DNA from: CAVSRC01 sp963785065 | GTDB lineage: Bacteria; Pseudomonadota; Alphaproteobacteria; Rhizobiales; Kaistiaceae | Direction of reading: 5' to 3' | DNA: 64,000 bases | Assembly (NCBI GenBank): GCA_963785065.1 | Contig: CAWATX010000002.1 | Location: 1,674,001 to 1,738,000, forward strand | Part shown: piece after piece, positions 51,448 through 60,902 of the stretch | How the letters are laid out: every line of letters begins with the position of its first letter | Position numbering within the stretch: the first letter of the stretch is position 1 | Translations under genes and position numbers: made by a program | Notes under the pieces: generated by a model | Told to the model about the DNA's origin: nothing | Seen by the model: the letters and a program-made list of their open reading frames with translations, nothing else | Database searches by the model: none

Positions 51448-52464
51448 GTGGCCTTCCTCACGCCAGCAAGACACATCGTCCACCTTGCGTCAGTGTTGAC
51501 GGGACCCACTACTGACTGGTTCCGGCAGACGCCTGGGCGTGATGGTCGCTGGCACGATCTCCAATTCGTCTTGCGCGGGGAAGGAGCCGATTGGCTGGTC
51601 GTTTTCGACGACCTGCCGGCGACGCTGCCAACTTCGGTGCCTTGGTCTCGCCGCATCGTCTTTTTGTCCGAGCCGCCAACTATGAAATGCTATGCGCGGC
51701 GCTATCTTGCCCAATTTGGGACCATCGTCGGCCCCGTCCCGGTCGGTCACACATACCAAGGTCGAGTCGTGACGCAGCATCCGGCGCTGCCTTGGTTCTA
51801 TGGGGTTAGCTCGAAAGACTCCCGCGCATCGGGCTGGGACGAATTGTGGCGCTGCTCGACGAAGACTCGACACATATCGATCGTCGTGTCCGACAAGAAC
51901 TGGAGACCCCGCTACCGAGCACGATTGGATTTTGTCAAACAGCTCCGAGAAGCCCTGGGCGCCGACCTCGATGTCCTCGGGCGTGGTGTTCAGCCGGTCG
52001 ATGACAAAGCGGAAGTCATATCGCCCTACCGCTACCACGTTGTTCTCGAGAATAACTTGGTCGACCACTTCTGGACTGAGAAACTGGCTGATGCATATCT
52101 GGGTGAGGCGTTCCCAATCTATTCCGGTGGCGGCCAGCTGGATCAGTACTTCGATCCCAAGAGCTTCGCCACAATCGATCTGACAGACACGACGAAAGCG
52201 GTTGCTGAGGTCCAGAAGATCCTGGAAGCCGATCCGGCGGCGCGAGTCCAGCCCCTCCTGCGGAAAATGCACGAACGGGTAATGACGGAGCACAATTTCT
52301 TCGCCGTCTGCGAACGCATTATTCAGGCCAACACCAGCCAGGACAAGCCATTGCTGTCGGAGCCGGTGTTCATTCGTCCGTCTATCAGCTACAGCCTCAA
52401 GCGGTCGCTTCACCGAGCCTGGCGCAACGCTCGCACCAGTCTCGGATTGCGCCGAATGCGCTGA
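51448..52464 (+). CDS. GT10-like (alpha-1,3-)fucosyltransferase family protein B (338 aa)
   Basis: Carries the same GT10 block as the gene at 47.8 kb: PYRYHVVLENNLVDHFWTEK then LADAYLGEAFPIYSGGGQLD. Upstream blocks include GADWLVVFDDLP, RRIVFLSEPPT and LDVLGRGVQPVDDK. It starts with GTG. The two GT10-like proteins are clearly paralogous but well diverged. The C-terminal basic helix (SLHRAWRNARTSLGLRRMR) may contact the membrane. Confidence 0.82.
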   Translation: MAFLTPARHIVHLASVLTGPTTDWFRQTPGRDGRWHDLQFVLRGEGADWLVVFDDLPATLPTSVPWSRRIVFLSEPPTMKCYARRYLAQFGTIVGPVPVGHTYQGRVVTQHPALPWFYGVSSKDSRASGWDELWRCSTKTRHISIVVSDKNWRPRYRARLDFVKQLREALGADLDVLGRGVQPVDDKAEVISPYRYHVVLENNLVDHFWTEKLADAYLGEAFPIYSGGGQLDQYFDPKSFATIDLTDTTKAVAEVQKILEADPAARVQPLLRKMHERVMTEHNFFAVCERIIQANTSQDKPLLSEPVFIRPSISYSLKRSLHRAWRNARTSLGLRRMR

Positions 52465-52725
52465 ACCGCTGCGCGCACTCGACTGATCCGCCAAAACGTG
52501 GCAATTGAGACCACGTCACCAAAGTGCGAACACCCGAACTGATGTGCGAGAACCGAAACGGAGACACAAGAAGCCGTTCACTGGCCGTATTGGGGCCGGG
52601 GAGCATAACCAACTGCTCGTTGAGGCCCTGATAGCGATGCGGCGTCAACATGCAGGACCGTCTGCGCCATGCGGCGCAGGTGAAGCCGTGTCCTGCTGCA
52701 TGGGGCATACAGGGACGGCCGGATC

Positions 52726-54006
52726 ATGACAGCCAAGGAAGGTGGATCGCTCCCGGGCGCTACCCGTCGTTGGCTGGAAATCGGTGCGATCGGCAGCCTT
52801 GCGGGAATGTTTGCGATCATCCCGATCTATTCGCCGCAAGGCATAGATTTCTTCGCCGTTGCTTTCTTCCTTCTTGGCTCCTTGCTCATTGAGCAGCGCG
52901 ACATCGACGTCGCCGGCTGGACGGAACGTCGGCCGTTCGTGTTTGCCTGCACCGCCTTCGTCTTGCTGGTCCCCTTTGTAGGCGGTGTTTGTTCCCTCAA
53001 TGGCTTCAAGTCGGAGATCGGAACTGGCGTCTACATGGTCGCCGCCCCGCCGGCGCTGTTTCTAGCGGCCTCTAGAGCGCGATTCTACCTCGTTAGGCCC
53101 GATGATGTCGGACGGCTTCTACTGGCAGGCGTGTTCGTCGGACTGGTACCGGCGACCATCTATGGGCTAATCGTGAGCGGCGCGCCAGCGGAGCGGTTTT
53201 TTCTCCCCGGTCAGCCGGCGCTTAATTTCACTGCCGTCTACCTTGGGGTCGTGTGCACGATCACCCTGCAGTTGACCGCCGACCTCGGCAGGCGCGCGCG
53301 CGCCATCGGCTATGTGGCGGTTCTTGCTCTGCTGTTTCTCGGGCTGCTGACGGCGAGTCGGACGTTTATCGTCACCGCGGCGCTCGGCCTATTCTTCTAT
53401 GCCATCTCGGTCCGCCGTCGGAAGGTAATGCGGCGAGAAATGGCGGTGGTCGCAGGCGCGGTGGCGGCCGTTCTGGCGGCTTCGTTGTTCGCGTTTCGGA
53501 ATGGTCTCTCGCGGTTCTTCGAGCAGCAGCCGCTGGGCTTCTTTGACGGTCGTTTGCGCCCATGGGCCGATGGCCTGGAACTGTTCCGCCGATATCCGCT
53601 CTGTGGAATCGGGCCTCACACTTTCATGAATCAACAGCTCAATCCGATATACGCCGAACGCGATCATCTCGGCATCTCCTACATTCCGTACTACGGCGCC
53701 CACAGCGCCTACCTAAACACACTTGCCGAAGGTGGAGTGATTCTCGGCGCCCTGCTGCTGATTCTGATCGCGGCTGCGGTGCGCGGGTGCTACGTGGACT
53801 TGAAGAACTACCCCAGGAACCAGTTCGGATGGATCGCCGCCTGCCTGCTGGCGACATTCCTCATCGTCGGCCTGATCGAGGATACGATCATCCGCCAATT
53901 GGTCTTCCCCCTGGCGATCTTCCTGGGGCTCGGCATGAACGTTACCTGGAGGCGGCCTGGACTGGCGCAAACGGCAGAGCCGACGGCTTCGCAGGAGGAC
54001 AGCTGA
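52726..54006 (+). CDS. O-antigen ligase / Wzy-like polymerase family membrane protein (426 aa)
   Basis: About eleven hydrophobic segments with the long periplasmic loop typical of the Wzy_C family, containing RPWADGLELFRRYPLCGIGP then HTFM and YYGAHSAYLNTLAEGGV. The His after G-A-H-S lies where WaaL ligases and some polymerases have an essential His. Ligase and polymerase cannot be told apart here. It is monocistronic between transferase and dehydratase genes. Confidence 0.82.
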   Translation: MTAKEGGSLPGATRRWLEIGAIGSLAGMFAIIPIYSPQGIDFFAVAFFLLGSLLIEQRDIDVAGWTERRPFVFACTAFVLLVPFVGGVCSLNGFKSEIGTGVYMVAAPPALFLAASRARFYLVRPDDVGRLLLAGVFVGLVPATIYGLIVSGAPAERFFLPGQPALNFTAVYLGVVCTITLQLTADLGRRARAIGYVAVLALLFLGLLTASRTFIVTAALGLFFYAISVRRRKVMRREMAVVAGAVAAVLAASLFAFRNGLSRFFEQQPLGFFDGRLRPWADGLELFRRYPLCGIGPHTFMNQQLNPIYAERDHLGISYIPYYGAHSAYLNTLAEGGVILGALLLILIAAAVRGCYVDLKNYPRNQFGWIAACLLATFLIVGLIEDTIIRQLVFPLAIFLGLGMNVTWRRPGLAQTAEPTASQEDS

Positions 54007-54017
54007 AGCCAGTTGTC

Positions 54018-55979
54018 TTAAGCGTTGCCGGATTGCGCACCAGATGCGCGTAGCTGATCGGATGGGGCGTGAGGTGTTCGCCCGCTCGCCTTGGGCTTCG
54101 GGATCTCCCGATCCGTCGCTGTGCCCGGCCCTTCCGGGGCGAATTCGGGGACTATTTCGCACAGGCAATCGAGAGCCGAAGAGACGTCGCCGGAGGCAAC
54201 GGCAACCTCCATTCGCTCCACGAGCTTGAGGAGCGCATCCAGCGCTACAAAGCGTGGTCTTGCCACAATGAGTCCCTCAACCGACGCCGCTTCGCTCGGC
54301 TCGTCGGGGGCGAGGAGTTCCTCGAATAGCTTCTCGCCCGGCCGCATGCCGGTGAACGAGATCGGAATATCGATGTCAGGGCGCCTGCCCGATATCGCGA
54401 TCATAGTACGGGCGAGATGAGTGATCTTGACCGGTTCGCCCATATCGAGGACGAGGATGCCGCCTGCCTGCTTCGGTTCCGCCAAGCCGAAGACGGATGC
54501 CTGGAGGACGAGTTCTGTCGCCTCTCGGATCGACATGAAATAGCGCTTCATGTCCGGGTGGGTCACGGTCACCGGCCCGCCAGCCCTAATCTGCTGCTCG
54601 AACAGCGGGACAACCGAACCGGTCGAGCCCAGTACGTTGCCGAAGCGCACCGTGATGAAGCGGGTGCCGTCTTGGGAATTGTCGAGCGCCTGACAATATG
54701 CCTCGGCCGCGCGTTTGCTAGCCCCCATGACGCTGCTTGGCTTGACTGCCTTATCGGTCGATATCATCACCAGCGCCTTGGCAAAGAAGCGCACCGAGGC
54801 TTCGGCGACATTGCGAGTGCCGATCAGATTCGTCCTCACCCCCTCGCAGATATTTGCCTCGACAAGTGGCACATGCTTAAGAGCAGCGGCATGGAAAACG
54901 AGGTCGGGGGTGTAGGTCGAGACGACCCGAAAGATGGTATCGCGGTCGCAGACGGAGCCGAGAATGCAGTCACGGTCGATATCAGGATGGGCGCGGCCCA
55001 ACTCCGTGTCGATCTTGTATAGGTTAAATTCGCTGTTATCGAAAAGCACCAGCTTACGCGGTTTGTGGGCCGCGACCTGACGGCAGATCTCCGATCCGAT
55101 GCTGCCGCCCGCGCCGGTGACCAGCACCGTGCTGTCGCGGAGCAGGGCCCGGATGCGCTCGATCTCAAGCCGCACCGGTGGGCGACCGAGCAGGTCTTCA
55201 AGGTCAATGGGCTTTGCCTGCAGTTCGCCGCCCGCAAAGATATCTTCGTTCCGCTCTGCGCGAACGACCGGAATGCTCCGACTCGACGCGGCTGCTATGA
55301 TCGGTTCCATAAGGTCTGCGCGTTGCCGGGGCGCCGCTATGAGAATGGCGTCCGCCATCAGACCTTTACTTTCCAGATGCAACAGAACGTCTTCCATGGT
55401 CATCGCGTCGCCGATCACGTCGGCGCCGCGGATGCGCAAGCCGACCGATCGGCGCGAGAAAGCGACGATACCGACCACCTCATAGCGGCCGCTCTGCTCC
55501 AGGCCAAAGCGGCGAATGACCGACTCCGCGTCTGATGTACTGCCGACGATGATCAGGCGCTTCTTCGAGCGAAGATCATTCCTGTTGTTGAGTGTCTTGA
55601 AGCTGCGGAATGCCGCCCGCGATCCCGACAACCAGACGATCATGATAAGTCCCGCAATAACCGGGACGGATCGCGGCAGTCCCTCGAGGCGGCTGAAGAG
55701 AAAACTACCGACGACGAAGAGGAGAATGGTCACCGCCGAGCCGAGGACGATGCGCCGAAAATCGTGCAGCGACGCGAACCGCCAATGCCCCTTGTCGACG
55801 CCGAAGGCCAGGAAGACGACACCGGCAGTGGCTGCAAAGGTGAGACTATAGAGCAGAGTGGCTCGGGGATAGGGCAGTTCGTCGAAATTGTAGCGCACGT
55901 AGTACGCCAGCCAGAGGCTCAAGCCGCTAGCCACCGCGTCATAGGCTAGCGCCAGCAACCGGTGCAACAATGGTCGCAT
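54018..55979 (-). CDS. CapD/WbpM-type membrane nucleotide-sugar 4,6-dehydratase (653 aa)
   Basis: Four N-terminal membrane helices (LALAYDAVASGLSLWLAYYV, LLYSLTFAATAGVVFLAFG, IVLGSAVTILLFVVGSFLF, VPVIAGLIMIVWLSG) precede a CoA-binding-like domain and a Rossmann dehydratase with TGAGGSIGSEICRQV, HAAALKHVPLVE, STDKAVKPSSVMGASK and RFGNVLGSTGSVVPLF. As in most of the long WbpM group, the catalytic position before the KxxxxxK-type region is Met (SVMGASKR) rather than Tyr. It makes UDP-4-keto-6-deoxy-hexosamine for amino-sugar glycans. The ATG at 55979 is chosen over a TTG eight codons upstream. Confidence 0.93.
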   Translation of the reverse strand: MRPLLHRLLALAYDAVASGLSLWLAYYVRYNFDELPYPRATLLYSLTFAATAGVVFLAFGVDKGHWRFASLHDFRRIVLGSAVTILLFVVGSFLFSRLEGLPRSVPVIAGLIMIVWLSGSRAAFRSFKTLNNRNDLRSKKRLIIVGSTSDAESVIRRFGLEQSGRYEVVGIVAFSRRSVGLRIRGADVIGDAMTMEDVLLHLESKGLMADAILIAAPRQRADLMEPIIAAASSRSIPVVRAERNEDIFAGGELQAKPIDLEDLLGRPPVRLEIERIRALLRDSTVLVTGAGGSIGSEICRQVAAHKPRKLVLFDNSEFNLYKIDTELGRAHPDIDRDCILGSVCDRDTIFRVVSTYTPDLVFHAAALKHVPLVEANICEGVRTNLIGTRNVAEASVRFFAKALVMISTDKAVKPSSVMGASKRAAEAYCQALDNSQDGTRFITVRFGNVLGSTGSVVPLFEQQIRAGGPVTVTHPDMKRYFMSIREATELVLQASVFGLAEPKQAGGILVLDMGEPVKITHLARTMIAISGRRPDIDIPISFTGMRPGEKLFEELLAPDEPSEAASVEGLIVARPRFVALDALLKLVERMEVAVASGDVSSALDCLCEIVPEFAPEGPGTATDREIPKPKASGRTPHAPSDQLRASGAQSGNA

Positions 55980-56414
55980 TCTATGCAATGCTTTCAACTC
56001 CAAGCTAACTAGCCGTCAAATTCCTGCCCCGGACGAGCCGTGCTACCGCAGATAGCACAGTGATAGAACAATAACACCGTTAGCATTCAGCTCAAGCCAC
56101 CGCTAGTGGCCAGACGCAGCTGACGATCAAGCATGTCGATCTCTCGCTTCGGACCTCTCGCCGGTCATCGAGGCAGCCACGACCGTAGCCGAAGTCGCTT
56201 CACATCTCTCGGCCTGCCGGCGTTGGCCTGTCCGTGGCGTCCGCACGCCGGCTTCGCTTGGACGCTTGTGCAAAAAGCCCCAGCCGGCCATACAATGCCG
56301 CCAATTCCTTGGCGGGTGGTTCCGGCAGACCGCATGGAATCCTTTGGTGTCATTGCATTGTGGATTACCGGACCGAAAGTCTGCCACTCTACACAGTCGC
56401 CTTTGAGGTTGTTC
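55980..56414. other. Gene-free divergent region between capD-like and GT4 genes
   Basis: No convincing gene, repeat or terminator was seen. It should contain the promoters of both divergent transcripts. Base composition turns locally AT-rich near 56,040-56,080 and 56,410-56,460. Confidence 0.45.
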
Positions 56415-57651
56415 ATGAAGTTATTGTTCGTCACACAATATTTTTGGCCGGAATCATTTAAGATAAACGATCTTGCCTTGCTTGCGAAGGAGAGAGGTTG
56501 CGAGATTACGGTTCTTACCGGCCAGCCCAACTACCCGAATGGCGCCGTCTACAAGGGATACAGCGCGTTCAGCGTCCGCCGGGAGCGCCACGCGGACGGC
56601 TATGACATCGTCCGCGTACCCCTGCTGCCGCGTGGCCGCAGCACCTCGCTGCGGCTGGCGCTCAACTACCTCTCTTTTGTGTTCTTCGCGAGCCTGCTTG
56701 GCCCGTTTCTGCTCCGCGAAAAGACGTTCGAACGGGATTCTGGTGTTCGGGGTCTCGCCGATAATCCAGGCCGTTCCGGCCATCCTGATCGGCCGGCGGA
56801 GGCGTGCGCCGGTTGCACTGTGGGTGCAGGACCTGTGGCCGGACAGCCTCGTGGCCACCGGCCATGTCAGGAACCGGCGCCTGCTCGGGGTTGTGGCGAA
56901 TGCCGTGAGTTGGATCTATCGGCGGTGCGATCTGCTGCTGGTCTCTTCGCCGGGGTTTGTCGAGCCGGTGCGGGCGCTGGCGAAGGGGGCGAGGATCGAG
57001 TTGCTGCTCAATCCCGGCGATCCGGAAGCGGGTGAGGCTCCATCGAGCGCAGTGAACAAACTGCCGCCGGGATTCACCGTCGTCTACGCCGGCAATGTGG
57101 GCCAGGCGCAAAGTCCGGAGACGCTGGTCGAGGCGGCTGAGCGGCTGAAGGACCATGGCAATATCGCCCTGGTCGTCTTCGGCAGCGGCAGCCGCTGGGA
57201 GTGGCTCCGGCAAGAGGTGGAGAGGCGCAGGCTCCGCAACCTGCACCTCATGGGCCGGCTGCCGCGCGACGATATCGCCATTGTGCTTCGCCGCGCTTCG
57301 CTTCTGGTCACGCTGCTGTCGCGCGACCCGGCCCTCGCTCGGACGATCCCCAGCCGCATTTCGAGCTACATGGCGGCGGCGCGGCCGCTCGTGGTCAGCA
57401 TGGACGGCGAAGGCGCGCGGCTGGTGGAGGACGCCGGAGCCGGTGTCGCCTGCCCGGCCGAGGATCCCGACGCGCTGGCGCGGGCGATCTTGGAACTCAG
57501 CACCCGGCCGCCGGCGGAGCTTGAAGGCATCGGTCGCGCCGCGCGCGCATTCTACGATGCCAATTTCGTGCCCGGCATGGTAGGCGACAGGTTCCGGGCC
57601 CTAATGAAGTCGATGAAGCGGTCGGGCTCCGCGGGCAACACGGTGGGATAG
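56415..57651 (+). pseudogene. GT4-family (WcaI/WbuB-like) glycosyltransferase broken by one frameshift
   Basis: The N-terminal half (LLFVTQYFWPESFKINDLAL, ITVLTGQPNYPNG) is in one frame up to EKTFER near base 56,735. The C-terminal half (ILVFGVSPIIQAVPAIL, LWVQDLWPDSLVATG, YAGNVGQAQSPETLVEA, PSRISSYMAAARPLV) is in the next frame. Dropping one G from CGGG at 56,734-56,736 restores TFERILVFG. The gene would have added GlcNAc-type or FucNAc-type sugar to lipid carrier. The ATG follows GAGG. A sequencing error is the alternative explanation. Confidence 0.85.
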
Positions 57652-57654
57652 AGC

Positions 57655-58521
57655 ATGGAGACAAGGCAAGGCGTGCTGGTCCTCGGAGCATCGGGAATGC
57701 TCGGCCACGCGGTCTACCGGCTGTTCGCCCAGTCGGACGGATTCGCGGTGCACGGCACGCTCCGTTCGGGCGCCGCGCTCGGCCGAATCGATCCGTCGCT
57801 CCACGCCAATCTGCACATCGGCATCGACGTCGAAAACGTCGACGCCCTTGCCGCCATCCTCGCCAGCCTGCGGCCGGCAGTGGTCATCAACTGTGTCGGG
57901 CTGGTCAAGCAGCTCGCCGATGCCTCCGATCCGCTCCAGGCGATCCCGATCAACGCGATCCTGCCGCATCGGCTGGCTCGGCTTTGCGGGCTGGTCGGCG
58001 CACGCCTGATTCACGTTTCGACTGATTGCGTGTTCAGCGGAGCAAGGGGCGACTACACCGAGGCGGACCAGCCCGACGCCCGCGATCTCTACGGCCGCTC
58101 CAAGCTGCTCGGCGAGGTTGACGATGCCAATGCCGTCACCCTGCGCACGTCGATCATCGGGCCGGAACTGTCGGGCGCGCACGGGCTGATCGGCTGGTTC
58201 CTGTCCCAGTCCGGCCCGGTCAAGGGCTTCTCCAGGGCGATCTTCTCCGGTCTGCCGACGGTTGAGCTCGCCCGCGTGATCCGCGATTTCGTCCTGCCGA
58301 GGCCCGAATTGCGCGGCGTCTACCATGTGTCGGCAGCGTCCATCGACAAGCTCACCCTGCTGCGCCTGGTCGCGGCGGAGTACGGACACGGCATTACCAT
58401 CGCGCCCGACGACAAGGTGAAGATCGATCGTTCGCTCGATTCGACGCGCTTCCGCGAGGCAACCGGCTACACGCCGGCGGAATGGCCGCAGCTTGTCGCC
58501 GAGATGCACAGATTCGGGTGA
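57655..58521 (+). CDS. Nucleotide-sugar reductase, RmlD/FnlB (WbjC)-like (288 aa)
   Basis: A short-chain NAD(P)H reductase of the RmlD group: VLVLGASGMLGHAVYRLFAQ, VINCVGLVKQLADASDP, HVSTDCVFSGARGDYTE and YGRSK with catalytic Tyr-x3-Lys. The match to FnlB/WbjC, which reduces the 4-keto sugar in UDP-L-FucNAc synthesis, is favoured because FnlA- and FnlC-like genes lie 2-5 kb away. It starts three bases after the broken GT4 gene. RmlD proper is the alternative. Confidence 0.82.
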   Translation: METRQGVLVLGASGMLGHAVYRLFAQSDGFAVHGTLRSGAALGRIDPSLHANLHIGIDVENVDALAAILASLRPAVVINCVGLVKQLADASDPLQAIPINAILPHRLARLCGLVGARLIHVSTDCVFSGARGDYTEADQPDARDLYGRSKLLGEVDDANAVTLRTSIIGPELSGAHGLIGWFLSQSGPVKGFSRAIFSGLPTVELARVIRDFVLPRPELRGVYHVSAASIDKLTLLRLVAAEYGHGITIAPDDKVKIDRSLDSTRFREATGYTPAEWPQLVAEMHRFG

Positions 58522-58566
58522 GAGGCAAACGTGGCGGACGCCGAAGCACCCTATAGGGAGGAAGCC

Positions 58567-59548
58567 GTGCCCGAGGGCCGCATTCTTGTCACCGGAAGCA
58601 CCGGGTTCGTCGGGCGCCATGCGGTCGGGCACCTTCTCGCGCTGGGCCGGCCGCTCACGCTGATCGTACGCGGCTAGGCGCTGCTGCCGCCGTCGAGGCG
58701 GAACGCCAGACAGGTCCGCGCGGTCGTCGCCGATCTCGCCCAAGCGGACCTGGAGCCGGCCGCCGCCGATGCCACGACCGTCGTGCACATCGCCGGCCTG
58801 CCCGGTCTCCCGCGCTGCGATGACGCCGAGCGGCGGCTGGAGGAGGCCAACATCGTCGCGACCGACCGCCTGGCGGCTGCCGCCGCGGCAGCGGGCGCTC
58901 GGCGGTTCATCCATGTCAGCAGCATCAGGGCGCTCGTCGGCAATTCTGCTGGGGGCGTGGTCACCGACGCCAGCGTTCCGCATCCCGACGGCCTTTATGG
59001 CCGCTCCAAGCGCGCCGCCGAGGCGCGGGTGGCCGAGTTGGCGGGCGCCGGCTGCCTTGCCGTATCGCTGCGCCCAACCTTGGTCATCGCGCCGGACGCA
59101 TCCGGCAACTGGCGCGCGCTGCAACGGCTCGCCGCGACAGGGCTGCCGCTCCCCTTTGCCTCGGTGAAGGCGAGACGCAGCTACATTGCCGTCGACACGC
59201 TGGCCGCGGCGATCGCCCATCTCTGTAGCGGCGATTGGACGGCCGAACTGCCGGGGACCTACTGGCTGTCCGATGCAGAACGCCCGTCTCTGGTCGAAGT
59301 CCTGACCGAGCTGCGCCGCGGCATGGGCCTGCCGCCGCGCCTCGTGCCATTCCCGATGGCGGCGTTTAGGGCAATTGGCCGGATGACGGGTCGCCAAAGG
59401 GAGGTCGCCAGCCTCGTCGGTCCGCTTGAGGTGGATGGCTCGCTTCTTCGAAGCCTTCGGCTTCGAGGTGCCGCGGCCGCTGCCTGCCGCCATCCGTCAA
59501 TCAGGCGCCGAATACCTCGCCGCATCCCGCCCCGCGGCAGCACGCTGA
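58567..59548 (+). pseudogene. NAD-dependent epimerase/dehydratase remnant
   Basis: A GTG start behind GGGAGGAAGCC opens RILVTGSTGFVGRHAVGHLL, but a TAG at 58,675-58,677 interrupts it. The same frame resumes (VVHIAGLPGLPRCD, FIHVSSIRALVG, YGRSKRAAEAR). Near 59,440-59,450 a further frameshift is needed to continue RFFEAFGFEVPRPLP to a TGA at 59,548. With one stop and one frameshift the gene is inactive. It resembles WbpV/WcaG-like sugar epimerases commonly found beside GT4 genes of this type. Confidence 0.8.
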
Positions 59549-59560
59549 CTCCGCGCGGGC

Positions 59561-59836
59561 CTAGAGCCTTTCACGGTCAGATGGAGCCATTCCGACGGAG
59601 CGATTTTGCGACAGGATCAAGCCGGCGGGTGAAGGACGTACCCGGGGTACGGCCGAGACCGACGGCGAAGATAATGGCGCAAAAGCGCCCGTCCCTCCGG
59701 GTTTCTTAACCGGCGGGCGCCCAGAGCCGACCCCGGCTTGCCCGATGCCGAACATCGCTCTTCGCCGGGCTCAACGCTGGATCGCCGCGCCGGTCGAGAA
59801 ACGGAATCGATCCCATCTGGCCGTGAAAGGCTCTAG
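59561..59836. mobile_element. MITE-like element with CTAG-ended terminal inverted repeats (276 bp)
   Basis: The first 24 bases, starting CTAGAGCCTTTCACGG, and the last 24, ending CCGTGAAAGGCTCTAG, form an inverted repeat with a single mismatch, and similarity continues inward (ATTCCG). No coding frame of note lies within. It is immediately followed by the target site of the IS481-type element. The structure fits a non-autonomous miniature transposable element. Confidence 0.75.
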
Positions 59837-59837
59837 T

Positions 59838-60815
59838 CTAGCTGTGGAGCCTCAATAGGTTGTTCTCGGACAGACCGAGCCTGCTGATTGGCGGTCTGGA
59901 GTTTAGGCTGCCGTGGGGACGGTGCCAATTGTAGCGATGCAGCCAGCGCGGCAGCTCTTCGCCGCGACGGTCGGAAGTCGGATAAGCCTGAGCATAGGCC
60001 CATTCTCTCAGAGCGGTCTGGATGAAGCGCTCGGCTTAGCCGTTGGTCTTGGGCGTGTAGGGCCTGGTGCGGATATGCCGAAGGCCGAGATCGCGGCAGG
60101 CATCGCGGAAGGCGTGGGCTTTGTAGCAGGCACCATTGTCGGTCATGACACGGGCGACTGTGACGCCGAGGCTTTCGTAGTAGGCGACGACGGCACGCAA
60201 GAAGGCGACAGCGCTCTCCTTCTTCTCGTTGGGCAGGATCTGCGAGAAGGCCAGGCGCGAGGCGTCGTCGATCGCCACATGGACGAACTCCCAGCCGGCG
60301 CCCCAGGTCTTGCCCCGCCGGATGCCGCGTCGTGAACTCTGCCGCCGACGATCGCCGGTGATGCGATGGCCGATCTCATCGAAGCGGCCAAGCTTCTTGA
60401 TGTCGATGTGGATGAGCTCGCCGGGATGGGCCCGCTCGTAGCGGCGCACCGGCTCGGCCGGCTCCAGCGCCTGGATGCGGTTCAGGCCGAGGCGCCTGAG
60501 GATGCGGCTGACGGTGGCCGGCGAGATGCCGAGTTCGGCCGCGATCTGCTTGCCGGTAAAGCGCTGGCGACGCAACCGCTCGACTTCGCCGACGACCATC
60601 TCCGGGGTCGGCCGGTAGAGACGATGCGGGCGTGATGAGCGATCCCGCAAGCCTTCGATACCTTCGGCTTTGAACCGGGCAACCCATTTGCGGACAGTGC
60701 GGATCGATACGCCAAACGCCGCGGCCACGGTTGCTATTGGCTGCCCCGCCTCTACCCGTCGCACCAGATCGGCTCGACTATGCCGTGTCAGACGGGCATT
60801 CTTGTGGATGTTCAT
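59838..60815 (-). pseudogene. IS481-family transposase with an internal stop
   Basis: The N-terminal helix-turn-helix region (VAAAFGVSIRTVRKWVARFK) and the DDE catalytic core (HIDIKKLGRF, VAIDDASRLAF, MTDNGACYKAHAF) are intact. The conserved motif then reads TPKTNG-stop-AERFIQ: a TAA at 60,036-60,038 replaces the Lys codon. The same frame continues through WLHRYNWHRPHGSLN to a TAG in the target duplication. The catalytic Glu lies after the stop, so the enzyme should be dead. GGAGGAGG precedes the ATG. Confidence 0.85.
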
Positions 60816-60901
60816 CCGGTCCTCCTCCGAGGGCTTGCTGAAGCGTCGCAACTCCAGCTTCCTCGCTCAGGACCGGATGGACAACCTATTGAAAACTCAC
60901 A
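59842..60901 (-). mobile_element. IS481-type insertion sequence (about 1.06 kb)
   Basis: Terminal inverted repeats are TGTGGAGCC then TCAATAGGTTGT at the left (59843-59863) and the complement of TGTGAGTTT then TCAATAGGTTGT at the right (60881-60901), 16 of 21 identical. TCTAG flanks both sides (59837-59841 and 60902-60906). The element contains only the disabled transposase. It sits exactly at the stop codon of fnlC. Confidence 0.8.
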
Positions 60902-60902
60902 T

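Noticed and set aside
59583..59709. Coding tail after the epimerase remnant, running into the MITE-like element
   Set aside because: The frame continues only because of GC bias; the sequence inside the terminal repeats has no protein resemblance.
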